Source: an uncultured beta proteobacterium (GTDB lineage: Bacteria; Pseudomonadota; Gammaproteobacteria; Burkholderiales; Burkholderiaceae_C). Taken from it: 64,000 nt of DNA. The stretch is from positions 1 through 64,000 of the forward strand of contig CAIPZV010000077.1 in the NCBI GenBank assembly GCA_903869595.1, in the 5' to 3' direction. Every line of letters starts with the position of its first letter. Position 1 is the stretch's first letter. Position numbers and translations under genes: made by a program. Below are positions 1-6,274 of this stretch, piece by piece. Under the pieces are notes generated by a model. It saw only the letters and a program-made list of their open reading frames with translations, made no database searches and was not told the DNA's origin.

Positions 1-874
1 AATGGGTGGCTTTTACGGACAGTCGAGCAGCAAGTGGGGTGGTCATGTTCTAGTAGCCACGCAATCAATGGGTGGCTTTTACTCCTGGTGACGGATATTG
101 CACACACCATAGGTTCTAGTAGCCACGCAATCAATGGGTGGCTTTTACACGGCGATGCTCGGGTATTCGGCAATGCTCGTTCTAGTAGCCACGCAATCAA
201 TGGGTGGCTTTTACGCTGATGTAGCCCGCATGACGGCTGTCATTGTTCTAGTAGCCACGCAATCAATGGGTGGCTTTTACATACGAAGGCTTGGCAACAA
301 AGATGATGATGTTCTAGTAGCCACGCAATCAATGGGTGGCTTTTACAGGTAGCCTTGCCCATTAATGCCGGGCTCTGTTCTAGTAGCCACGCAATCAATG
401 GGTGGCTTTTACGGCGGCTAGGTGGCGTTGGTGGTCAATTAAGTTCTAGTAGCCACGCAATCAATGGGTGGCTTTTACACTGCAACATCATCATCAATGG
501 CGCCGGTAGTTCTAGTAGCCACGCAATCAATGGGTGGCTTTTACCTTAGGCTACCGTGGCCGCATGACGGCACAGTTCTAGTAGCCACGCAATCAATGGG
601 TGGCTTTTACGCAACTTGCAGGCGCAAAAAAGGCCCGTAAGTTCTAGTAGCCACGCAATCAATGGGTGGCTTTTACAATGTCGTTGAGTATCCGCATGCT
701 GCCATCGTTCTAGTAGCCACGCAATCAATGGGTGGCTTTTACGCGGCTGACACGCTGCTTGCGGCGTGTGTGGTTCTAGTAGCCACGCAATCAATGGGTG
801 GCTTTTACCGCCCTATGGCAAACACTGCACCAGGCCGGGTTCTAGTAGCCACGCAATCAATGGGTGGCTTTTAC
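1..874 (-). CRISPR. CRISPR array, 36-bp repeats, 30-nt spacers, open at the left edge
   Basis: Thirteen complete 36-bp repeats start at 47, 113, 179 and so on every 66 bp to 839; the last 16 bases of another occupy 1-16. Every copy reads the same and all 13 spacers are exactly 30 nt. The + strand repeat begins GTTCTAGTAGCC and ends GGTGGCTTTTAC. Read on the minus strand it forms a 6-bp stem (AGCCAC with GTGGCT, 11-nt loop) followed by exactly eight bases, ACTAGAAC, which is the geometry of Cas6-cut repeats with an 8-nt 5' handle. The cas genes lie on the same strand and end 46 bp from the array. I infer transcription right to left and a mature crRNA of about 66 nt. The repeat next to the cas genes is undegenerated, as expected for a leader-proximal end. 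The number of further repeats to the left is unknown. Confidence 0.98.
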
Positions 875-920
875 CGAAATGGCCTAAGCCATTGATCGGC
901 ATAGTAAATTTCCTCGTATA
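875..920 (-). other. 46-bp spacer between csf2-like gene and array, with small hairpin
   Basis: Only 46 bases separate the stop codon of the Csf2-like gene from the first repeat, too short for a normal AT-rich leader with its own promoter and integration signals. It contains a 6-bp inverted repeat, AATGGC at 878-883 and GCCATT at 888-893. The simplest reading is that pre-crRNA is made by read-through of the cas operon. I see no promoter boxes in it. Confidence 0.5.
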
Positions 921-1889
921 TCAATTAAATTCGGTCACCTGTGCGGGTTGGTAATCGCCAATGCCAATAGTTTTTAAGAGTCTTCCAGCGCCATCCATTA
1001 CCTGGAAAATACCCTCAATTTCACCGCAACCTCGTGCGCTTTGTGCGCCTAGAACAGGCTTTTTGCTTAGCTCGTCCAACCCATATTGGATCAAGTTCAT
1101 GTCCCTTTCGCGTGCGTTTTCCACTACCAACCGGCCTGACAATTCAATGCCGGCCGGGAGCGCAAAATGTTGCACGATGGTGCGTGTGCTGTTTTGCATC
1201 TCGCCCATTTCGGATTTGAATTTTTCCTCCTTGCTTTTTGCAACTTCTAGCGCTGCCGCCTTGTCCAAAGGCACCAATTCCCCCTTTTTCTCTAGACGGC
1301 GAATTTCGTTTTCTAGTTGCTTAACTAAGGCCGATGCGGCTGATCGTTTGTTATTGCTTTCGCTGCGACCCAGAAACAATGCCATGTCGCCCTGATCCAT
1401 CAAGTCCAAAGCCTCTTCTGTGTCATCTAGGTCTTTACGGACTCCAGTAAACGCTTCCGGCACCACGTTCACGCCAGGAACAAAGTGACTGACCTTTAAT
1501 CTGGATTTGATTCCCAGCCCGCTGCCAAAGAGATCCAAAACAGGATTTGCCTCGCGGGCTTTGCGCAAGGCTAGAAGGTCAATGTCACCAGCTTGTTTTT
1601 CACTTTCTGCATCTTGCCCGATCATCTCTGAATAGATTTGCGCCAATTTAAAGGGTTCCCCGCGGTCAGCTGCCGCCTTCATTCGCTGCAAGGTAACTGC
1701 TCGGCGCAAAAAGCCGCGTAACGTAGTGGCGGGTAAATAGCCGGTTCTTTGCTTGTTTCCTTGATCGTCAACGCCTCGCGTCATGACGGGAAAGTTGTCA
1801 AACTCATTCTCGCGGCCACCCTCAGGCTTTGGCATCTTGATTGACAAAGGGCCTACAGTTTTTATCTTTGCATTGATAACGATTTTCAT
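921..1889 (-). CDS. csf2: Csf2-like (type IV Cas7) CRISPR effector backbone protein
   Basis: 322 residues. RAMP-fold features are visible: an early GYLPATTLRGFLRRA segment (about residues 51-65, the Cas7-type loop and helix), a DLFGSGLGIKSRLKVS stretch (about 119-134) like the LFG motif of Csm3/Cmr4/Csf2, and a late LGAQSARGCGEIEG stretch (about 281-294). In type IV complexes Csf2 subunits form the filament along the crRNA. The start has a near-perfect Shine-Dalgarno AAGGAGG just upstream. It is the last gene of the operon, 10 bp after cas6, and runs straight into the array. Csm3 of type III is the main alternative; the adjacent Csf3-like gene favours type IV. The subtype is not assignable by eye. 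Confidence 0.75.
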   Translation of the reverse strand: MKIVINAKIKTVGPLSIKMPKPEGGRENEFDNFPVMTRGVDDQGNKQRTGYLPATTLRGFLRRAVTLQRMKAAADRGEPFKLAQIYSEMIGQDAESEKQAGDIDLLALRKAREANPVLDLFGSGLGIKSRLKVSHFVPGVNVVPEAFTGVRKDLDDTEEALDLMDQGDMALFLGRSESNNKRSAASALVKQLENEIRRLEKKGELVPLDKAAALEVAKSKEEKFKSEMGEMQNSTRTIVQHFALPAGIELSGRLVVENARERDMNLIQYGLDELSKKPVLGAQSARGCGEIEGIFQVMDGAGRLLKTIGIGDYQPAQVTEFN

Positions 1890-1899
1890 GAAAACCTCC

Positions 1900-2400
1900 T
1901 TATATAACTAACATACCCATACCAAAGGCTTTGCCTACGCGCCCAATCCCGTTTGCAAGCGCCAGCGAAAACTTGCTTGCGTCAACAACTTTCAGAACTC
2001 CTGTAAATTCCGTTGCGTCTATCCAAAATTTTCTACCACCATTGACGACGACATCTTGCCGCCCAGCGACCACATGTAAGGCCACTATTTCGAAACCTAA
2101 TTTTTCCCCCTCGGCTTCCAGCCATGTGCGTCTGAAACGCCAATCGTTGGTCGCCGGGTAAATATTTCGCCCGCCCCTGCGAATGGCGACACTGGCGCGA
2201 AGTTCAAAGCCAATAACTGTTCCCTTTTCTGGAATGCGGACGTGCTTACCGCCTGGGGTAACGGGCTTGTCCGTCCTAACAACAAGATGATCTCCTTGGT
2301 CAACGAACAGCGCACTTGCGCCAGTAGTTAGCTCCGCCACCATGCGATGTAGTTCATAACCCGCTAGGCGGTTGGGCTTAGGAATCGTATGGTCGATCAT
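1900..2400 (-). CDS. cas6e: Cas6e-like crRNA endoribonuclease, small
   Basis: 166 residues, short for Cas6e (about 200 in E. coli). The N-terminal ELHRMVAEL segment, the central GTVIGFELRASVAIR and the C-terminal GIGRVGKAFGMGMLVI align in order with Cas6e/CasE hallmarks: the Tyr/His helix, the FRLRANP strand, and the glycine-rich GIGxxKxxGxGLL loop. It should cut the repeat at the base of its hairpin and may stay bound to the 3' stem. The ATG at 2400 overlaps the previous stop (TAATG), so translation is coupled. An upstream in-frame ATG at 2415 is less likely because it lies inside the preceding gene. The catalytic residues cannot be fixed by eye. A Cas6e-type enzyme beside Csf2/Csf3 differs from the Csf5 enzyme of classical type IV-A. 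Confidence 0.75.
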   Translation of the reverse strand: MIDHTIPKPNRLAGYELHRMVAELTTGASALFVDQGDHLVVRTDKPVTPGGKHVRIPEKGTVIGFELRASVAIRRGGRNIYPATNDWRFRRTWLEAEGEKLGFEIVALHVVAGRQDVVVNGGRKFWIDATEFTGVLKVVDASKFSLALANGIGRVGKAFGMGMLVI

Positions 2401-2843
2401 TACTTCCGTTTCCAAATTAGTTTTTGAATAAAGCCTGCTTCTTCGCTTGGCGCTAGGTCCACATCAAACGTTTCCACCCCAGCCGGAGAGCAGATGCGAA
2501 CCATTCTTTTATCCACGGACAAAAACAGGTTCTCCAGTGGAATAGGTGCCTTATCGAACATTAAGAACATCCTTGGCTCAGCGCCATCCCAAAGTTCAAA
2601 CTCTTCAATGAAGGCTTCTATCCGGCTGCGGGGATCAAAATGCAATCCTCCAGCGGCGAGTTTCAATTGCACGCTCGAAGTGCCCGGTCTCACAATGGCC
2701 CAACCCGACGCCAGTCTGCTTTCTGTTCCTTTGGTTAGCTTGTGGTTGCTGGAAAGTGCTCGATAGGCCGCAAGATGTGGTTCACCCTCTTGTGCTACAA
2801 GGTGGCGACCGAAATGCCGGTTGAAAAACTCAAAAGTGTTCAT
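2400..2843 (-). CDS. Unassigned cas operon protein, candidate Csf1/small-subunit equivalent
   Basis: 147 residues from the ATG at 2843, which overlaps the stop of the Csf3-like gene as ATGA; its own stop overlaps the next start as TAATG. Being coupled on both sides argues it is a real effector subunit. Visible features: FFNRHFGRHL near the N-terminus, a TESRLASGWAIVRPG segment, an acidic/aromatic EEFELWDGAEPRMFLMFDKAP segment split about residue 90, a VDKRMVRICSPAG strand and a basic IWKRK end. It has one cysteine, so the zinc finger common in Csf1 is absent. The position and size suggest a reduced Csf1/Cas8-like or small subunit, but I do not recognise the family with certainty. No enzymatic motif is seen. 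Confidence 0.7.
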   Translation of the reverse strand: MNTFEFFNRHFGRHLVAQEGEPHLAAYRALSSNHKLTKGTESRLASGWAIVRPGTSSVQLKLAAGGLHFDPRSRIEAFIEEFELWDGAEPRMFLMFDKAPIPLENLFLSVDKRMVRICSPAGVETFDVDLAPSEEAGFIQKLIWKRK

Positions 2844-3481
2844 AGCGTTGGTACAAAACAAACTGCGCGATTCAGGGGATGCCAGTAGGCCGGGCGCCAT
2901 GCGGTATCCGCTCTTAATGCGGACTTGTCGCCGCTAAACATTTCAGTCGGTATCGGGCGTAAGGGTTCCCCGAAAAAGCCTGTTACCCCGTCAATGTCCG
3001 CATCTTCTATGACAAGGTTTGCGACTTGGCCAAAGCCACTAGCCCGGCGTTTGCCAATGAATTCAAGTTCTGAGAGCAATACCTGAATTTGCTCCTTGTC
3101 CCCGGTGGCGTACCAGGTGATTTCCCGCGCGGTGTACATGCGGTAACTATTGAACACGGCGCCATAGTCCCGGCGGCGAGTTAGGCCTATGGATTTGTGA
3201 ACATTGCCCACCTTGTTCTTTGCTACCAGGTCAAGATCAAGGTCATGGCGGGCGTGGAGATTAGCGACAAACCCCTTTTTCTCCGTATCGATTTTTTCGA
3301 ATATCGCCGCACTTCCGTACCACAGGCCATTTGAATTTTTTAGTGGTATGTCAGCATGCGCTTTTTCGAGATCGCCACATTGTTCAAAGATAAGTGCCGC
3401 AAGCAGCGCATCCAAAGTCATATAGCCCCCATTGGTTACCAAGGGGCTTAGCAGCGAAAAAGTAATCTTTAGCTTTTCCAT
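2840..3481 (-). CDS. csf3: Csf3-like (type IV Cas5) CRISPR effector protein
   Basis: 213 residues. The opening LKITFSLLSPLVTNGG followed by MTLDALLAALIFEQ matches the type IV Csf3/Cas5 pattern of a RAMP strand plus an LDALLA helix. FIGKRRASGFGQVANLVIE (about 141-159) is the expected glycine-rich RAMP segment, and WHPLNRAVCFVP sits near the C-terminus. Csf3 caps the 5' handle of the crRNA in type IV complexes. It is first among the recognisable cas genes and overlaps the upstream 44-residue ORF by 13 bases. The order csf3, unknown, cas6e, csf2 differs from the usual csf1-csf2-csf3 order. Cas5 of another class 1 type is the alternative. Confidence 0.75.
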   Translation of the reverse strand: MEKLKITFSLLSPLVTNGGYMTLDALLAALIFEQCGDLEKAHADIPLKNSNGLWYGSAAIFEKIDTEKKGFVANLHARHDLDLDLVAKNKVGNVHKSIGLTRRRDYGAVFNSYRMYTAREITWYATGDKEQIQVLLSELEFIGKRRASGFGQVANLVIEDADIDGVTGFFGEPLRPIPTEMFSGDKSALRADTAWRPAYWHPLNRAVCFVPTL

Positions 3482-3603
3482 GCGGTGTTCATTTCTTCAT
3501 TTGAGAAATTGGACCTAGTACAGCTAGATGAGCGAGCGATTGCCATGAATTCATTCCGCTGTTTTTCTGATGTAGAAGGCCTGTTAGGTGATCTTTTAGC
3601 CAT
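3469..3603 (-). CDS. 44-residue ORF heading the cas operon, unknown function
   Basis: A short ORF with a good ribosome binding site (GGGGTGA five bases before ATG) that starts 4 bp after the DUF1353 stop and ends 13 bp inside csf3 in another frame. The peptide begins MAKRSPNRPSTSEKQRNEF and is polar, basic at the N-terminus, rich in serine and asparagine, with no membrane segment. Overlap with csf3 suggests it at least sets up translational coupling. It could be a small regulator, a leader peptide, or the remnant of a longer gene such as a lost large subunit. I recognise no family. Confidence 0.5.
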   Translation of the reverse strand: MAKRSPNRPSTSEKQRNEFMAIARSSSCTRSNFSNEEMNTAWKS

Positions 3604-3607
3604 GGTT

Positions 3608-4033
3608 TCACCCCTCACCCCCCGGCGCCCACAAAACCGGCCTTAGCTGCGCCGGGTCCGAGGCCGGGTTGCCAAACAGGCGCACGCCCTGATAGACCCA
3701 CCAGGCGCGCAGCGCCGTCATGCCGTCTTCGCGGCACAGGCTTTGCAAGATGCGGTCTGCCGCTTCGCGGTGGATGGTGTGGTCCAGCAGGCCTTCGCGC
3801 ATCAGCTGGTACAGCGCGTCATGCACCAGCGAGCCGCGCATAAAGTTGCGCGTGTCCAGCGTCGGGCCCGAGGGGCCGTCCCAGGCGTAGCCTTTGGCGA
3901 TGCGCAGCGCACCTTGCGGGTCCAGGGCGATGTAGTCATTGGCCACCGCCGCTGCCGGCCGGATGCTGATCACTAGGCTATAGCCCTCTTGCAGCTGGTA
4001 GCGGTAGCCGTCCTTATAGGCAATCCCCCTCAC
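3608..4033 (-). CDS. DUF1353 family phage-type protein
   Basis: About 141 residues. The core GYAWDGPSGPTLDTRNFMRG, then SLVHDALYQLMREG and an HREAADRILQ helix, is the DUF1353 signature, a family seen mainly in phages and integrated elements whose function is not established. The conserved His-Asp pair in LVHDALY is intact. I placed the start at GTG 4033 because the codons upstream, back to GTG 4069, encode only a glycine/tryptophan-rich low-complexity stretch from a G-tract. Four bases separate its stop from the next ORF, so it may be co-transcribed with the cas genes. This hints that the CRISPR locus travelled on a phage-like element. Confidence 0.75.
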   Translation of the reverse strand: MRGIAYKDGYRYQLQEGYSLVISIRPAAAVANDYIALDPQGALRIAKGYAWDGPSGPTLDTRNFMRGSLVHDALYQLMREGLLDHTIHREAADRILQSLCREDGMTALRAWWVYQGVRLFGNPASDPAQLRPVLWAPGGEG

Positions 4034-4205
4034 GCCCGCCCCCCAGCCCCACCCCCCGCGCACCCCCACCTAGCGCGTGGCACGCAATGAGCGCAGCAGA
4101 GCAGGGCGGGCATGGGGTGAGTTGGAAATGATTGCTAAAAATGTAATCGTTACCTTATCACACCGCCGTGCAGCGGCGCATGCGGTGAAACCCTGTGGCG
4201 CGCAA
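4034..4205. other. Intergenic region upstream of the DUF1353-cas operon
   Basis: A G/C-tract with many C runs (4022-4070) followed by an AT-richer stretch around 4130-4165. On the minus strand the stretch reads GTAACGATTACATTTTTAGC and is the only plausible place for a promoter driving DUF1353 and cas, but I cannot fix -35 and -10 boxes. Plus-strand reading frames here look like shadows. Confidence 0.35.
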
Positions 4206-4230
4206 GAAAAAAGCCAGCGCGGGCTGGCTT
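4206..4230 (-). terminator. Rho-independent terminator after the orphan antitoxin
   Basis: On the minus strand AAGCCAGC, a 4-base loop and GCTGGCTT form an 8-bp stem followed by a run of T. It lies about 30 bp after the antitoxin stop and would also insulate the fic transcript from the cas operon downstream. Confidence 0.75.
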
Positions 4231-4312
4231 GGGGTGGGGCGAGGTGCTTGGGTCTGTGCGCGCTAGGGCGTTGGCGGGCGTGTGGGCCGCAAATTGGGCA
4301 GCCTCACTTTTT
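4221..4312. repeat. Direct repeat copy A (antitoxin 3' end plus downstream)
   Basis: About 90 bp that recur at 5840-5926 in the same orientation with one 5-base indel and a few substitutions. It includes the last codons of the CopG-type antitoxin (VRLPNLRPTRPP) and flanking sequence. The two copies bracket the fic/brnT-remnant/antitoxin block. Confidence 0.85.
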
Positions 4313-4424
4313 GCGCCTGGCTCCAGTCCAGGTGCACGGTGGAGTCGTGCGACTCCCAGTAAGCGCGTTCCTGCGCCTCGGTCTTGAGCTTGGGTATGGC
4401 CTGCTTAGCGGTCTGATTGGTCAT
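4263..4424 (-). CDS. CopG/BrnA-type antitoxin, orphan
   Basis: 53 residues from ATG 4424, chosen because AAGGAG lies about ten bases upstream; the longer start at 4472 adds a basic tail that is really the upstream reading frame. The core IPKLKTEAQERAYWESHDST followed by HLDWSQAQKVRLPNL is the CopG_antitoxin family pattern (PKFKSEAEERAFWETHDS type), usually paired with a BrnT-like RNase toxin. It binds DNA to autorepress and neutralises the toxin. Its toxin gene appears to survive only as a fragment just upstream, so this antitoxin is probably orphaned. A terminator follows. Confidence 0.85.
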   Translation of the reverse strand: MTNQTAKQAIPKLKTEAQERAYWESHDSTVHLDWSQAQKVRLPNLRPTRPPTP

Positions 4425-4509
4425 AAATACTGCGCTCCTTTTTGTGCATGTCTTGCGCCTTGTAGCGCGCAATGTCCGCAGGCGTATGCACCCGCGCTAC
4501 TTCGGCTTG
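4405..4509 (-). pseudogene. C-terminal remnant of a BrnT-like toxin
   Basis: Immediately after the fic stop, and in the same frame, 34 codons run to a TAA at 4405 that lies inside the antitoxin gene. The end AQDMHKKERSIYDQ resembles the BrnT C-terminus (xSARxMxxKExxxYE) and the overlap with the antitoxin start is typical of brnT-brnA. The rest of the toxin is missing, apparently replaced by fic. The match is short, so confidence is moderate. Confidence 0.55.
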
Positions 4510-5733
4510 CTAGGCTTGCGCCTCAGCCTCCGGCCACAGGCTGGGAAAGTAAAAGCGCAGTGCGTGCTGCGGTACGCCTAGGCGCACTTTGCCGTAGGGG
4601 GTGTCCGATAGCAGCAGGCCGCGCTTTAGCAGGGCCGCCACTTGGGCGGTGGCCAGGCGTTCGCCCAGGCCGAGCATGGCTTTGAAGTCGGCGCGCTCTA
4701 GGTCGGCTTGGGTGGCAAACAGGTAGTGCAGGGCGCGCAGCGCTTCGCGCCGTACGCCTTGGCGCACTACTTGTTCTTCGTAGGCCAGGCAGGCGGCGAT
4801 GCGCTCTTTCATGCCCAGCGGCGCTAGCTGGCCGGCCATGAAGTCCACCTGGTATATGCATACGTCCAGCACGTAGCCGATCCAGGCCAGCAGGCCCGCT
4901 TCGCTGAGGTTGCCGCGCCCGTCGAGGTCGCCGGCGCGGGCTTCGTCGGCAGCGGCCAGGTGTGCGTAGTAAGCCGCTTGGGTGCGCGCAAACCCGCGCA
5001 AGGGGGACCACAGTCCGTTGCTAAGGCCCATGTGGCTGAGCACCAGGTGGCTGTGCAGTCGGGCGACGCGGCCATTGCCATCGACAAAGGGGTGTATCCA
5101 GGCCAGGCGTTGGTGTGCTGCTGCCATGGCCAGTACTTGCATTTCGCCACGCCGCACGTGGCCGTACACATCGGCCCAGCGCTGCATGAAGGCGGGCAGT
5201 TCTGCGGCAGTGGGTGCGGCATGGCGCCCCACGCTGACCTCGCGTTGGCGCATGCGCCCGGGCACGAATGCGGAAGTGTCTTTGCCCTTGCCTTGTATGC
5301 GGTCGGCGTCGGGTAAGCGGGCAAACAGGTCTTGGTGGATATCGCACACCGTTTGCGGCGACCAGACTTGCTGTGCCGTCCATTGCGGCCCCAGGGTTTC
5401 CAGCTGGGCTTCGGTGGCCATGTGCGCCAAGGCCAGGCGTTGGCGACGTGCTTTGTCGGCGTCTTGTGCGTAGTCTTTGCGCAGGGCTTGTTCGATTTCC
5501 AGGGGCAGTGTGTGCTGGCCTTCAATGCGGTTGGAGTAGTACGAGTTCATGGCCCGCAGTAACTGGCGCAGGCCCGGCAGCGCACCGGCCAGGCTGGCCC
5601 CGGATAGGCGGTCGGCCTTGCGGATGAGTTCGTGTGCCCGCTCCAAGGCGGGCCCCAACCGCAGCTCGGACGGCAGCAGCGGCTCCATCTGCGAGGGATG
5701 GTCGTAAAGCGAGAATTTTTGCGACTTTGTCAT
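4510..5733 (-). CDS. Fic family AMPylating protein with N-terminal inhibitory helix
   Basis: 407 residues. The catalytic Fic motif HPFVDGNGRVAR is complete (His, Phe, Asp, Asn-Gly, Arg). Near residue 70 YYSNRIEG fits the (S/T)xxxE(G/N) inhibitory helix, making this a class II Fic that is self-restrained by its own N-terminus. Such proteins transfer AMP or another nucleotide to target hydroxyl groups. The C-terminal third looks like the winged-helix DNA-binding tail common in this subgroup (LERADFKAMLGLGERLATAQ). The ATG is followed by MTKSQKFSLYDHP; the 300 bp upstream carry its AT-rich promoter. It sits between the two copies of a direct repeat, so it was probably inserted by recombination. 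Confidence 0.92.
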   Translation of the reverse strand: MTKSQKFSLYDHPSQMEPLLPSELRLGPALERAHELIRKADRLSGASLAGALPGLRQLLRAMNSYYSNRIEGQHTLPLEIEQALRKDYAQDADKARRQRLALAHMATEAQLETLGPQWTAQQVWSPQTVCDIHQDLFARLPDADRIQGKGKDTSAFVPGRMRQREVSVGRHAAPTAAELPAFMQRWADVYGHVRRGEMQVLAMAAAHQRLAWIHPFVDGNGRVARLHSHLVLSHMGLSNGLWSPLRGFARTQAAYYAHLAAADEARAGDLDGRGNLSEAGLLAWIGYVLDVCIYQVDFMAGQLAPLGMKERIAACLAYEEQVVRQGVRREALRALHYLFATQADLERADFKAMLGLGERLATAQVAALLKRGLLLSDTPYGKVRLGVPQHALRFYFPSLWPEAEAQA

Positions 5734-5804
5734 GTGCTTTAAGTATATGACTTAAAACACTTTTATTGTATTAATGCGATATTTTTTGCGACTTTTCTGC
5801 AACC

Positions 5805-5840
5805 GCTTACACCCGCGTATGCGCCCTTACCAAGTCCACG
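5805..5840. repeat. Partial copy of the tetR 3' end (att-like)
   Basis: 36 bases that match 6693-6728, the last codons of the tetR gene, with four mismatches (same orientation). The shared core includes ACCAAGTCCACG. The two copies flank the RHH/PIN module. Duplication of a gene's 3' end beside inserted DNA is what site-specific integration leaves behind; an unequal recombination is the alternative. Confidence 0.7.
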
Positions 5841-5926
5841 GGCTGGCTTGGGGTGGGGTGCTTGGGTCTGTGCGCGCTAGGTCGCTGGCGGGCGTGTGGG
5901 CCGCAAATTGGGCAGCCTCACTTTTT
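5840..5926. repeat. Direct repeat copy B (antitoxin tail remnant)
   Basis: Second copy of the 4221-4312 repeat. Read on the minus strand it encodes KVRLPNLRPTRPPAT and a stop, the tail of a second CopG-type antitoxin whose body is gone. It abuts the tetR 3' end copy at 5840, giving a sharp mosaic junction. Confidence 0.85.
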
Positions 5927-6046
5927 TAAGTCTCAATTTATTGGATGGCGTCGTGGCAACGCCGGCTTGCATAGGGTTTTAAGCTGTATTACGATGTGAT
6001 ACAGCGGCCTGCATTGGCGGGGTAGTTTGGATTGGAAAGGATGGAT

Positions 6047-6274
6047 ATGAGTACCTTAACTGTGCGTTTGACGGACGGCGAGGAGCGGGATTTGCAATGG
6101 GTTTGCACGCAAACCGGCAAGACCAAGAGTGAGGTGGTGCGCGAGTTGCTGGCAGAGTCTTTGCGCAGTTATCGCCTGCGCAAGTCTTTGCAGGCGGCCC
6201 ATGCTGTCTTGGGACCAGCGGCACGGCAATCGGGCTGGTTAACGGAAGATGACGTGTTGCAGGATGTGTCATGA
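6047..6274 (+). CDS. Ribbon-helix-helix antitoxin of a PIN pair
   Basis: 75 residues. STLTVRLTDGEERDLQWVC followed by TGKTKSEVVRELL is a CopG/MetJ-type ribbon-helix-helix DNA-binding fold; the C-terminal half would wrap the toxin. I chose ATG 6047 for its spacing from AAAGG; TTG 6032 and ATG 6041 are in frame. The stop overlaps the PIN start as ATGA, the standard antitoxin-first arrangement, so the pair is autoregulated and translationally coupled. Confidence 0.85.
   Translation: MSTLTVRLTDGEERDLQWVCTQTGKTKSEVVRELLAESLRSYRLRKSLQAAHAVLGPAARQSGWLTEDDVLQDVS

Larger units (their letters stand above)
5734..6046. other. Intergenic region between fic and the RHH/PIN pair
   Basis: 313 bp. The right end of the fic gene is bounded by an AT-rich stretch (5740-5795) that should hold the fic promoter on the minus strand. 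5805-5840 is a degenerate copy of the tetR 3' end, and 5840-5926 is the second copy of the antitoxin-tail repeat. The remainder to 6046 should carry the promoter of the RHH/PIN operon. Confidence 0.6.

Noticed and set aside
1..874. Type II or V array, suggested by 36-bp repeats, 30-nt spacers and the GTTCTAG start
   Set aside because: No Cas9, Cas12 or anti-repeat is seen in the window, and the minus-strand hairpin with an 8-nt handle plus the adjacent Cas6-like gene fits better. The left side is unseen, so it is not fully excluded.
34..895. Open frames through the CRISPR array encoding repeated SSSHAINGWLL or VLVATQSMGGFY units
   Set aside because: The 66-bp period is divisible by three, so the repeats stay open in several frames; they are CRISPR repeats, not repeat proteins.
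4077..4685. 202-codon plus-strand frame
   Set aside because: It crosses the terminator, the antitoxin and the fic gene on the other strand and has Arg/Ala-rich shadow composition.
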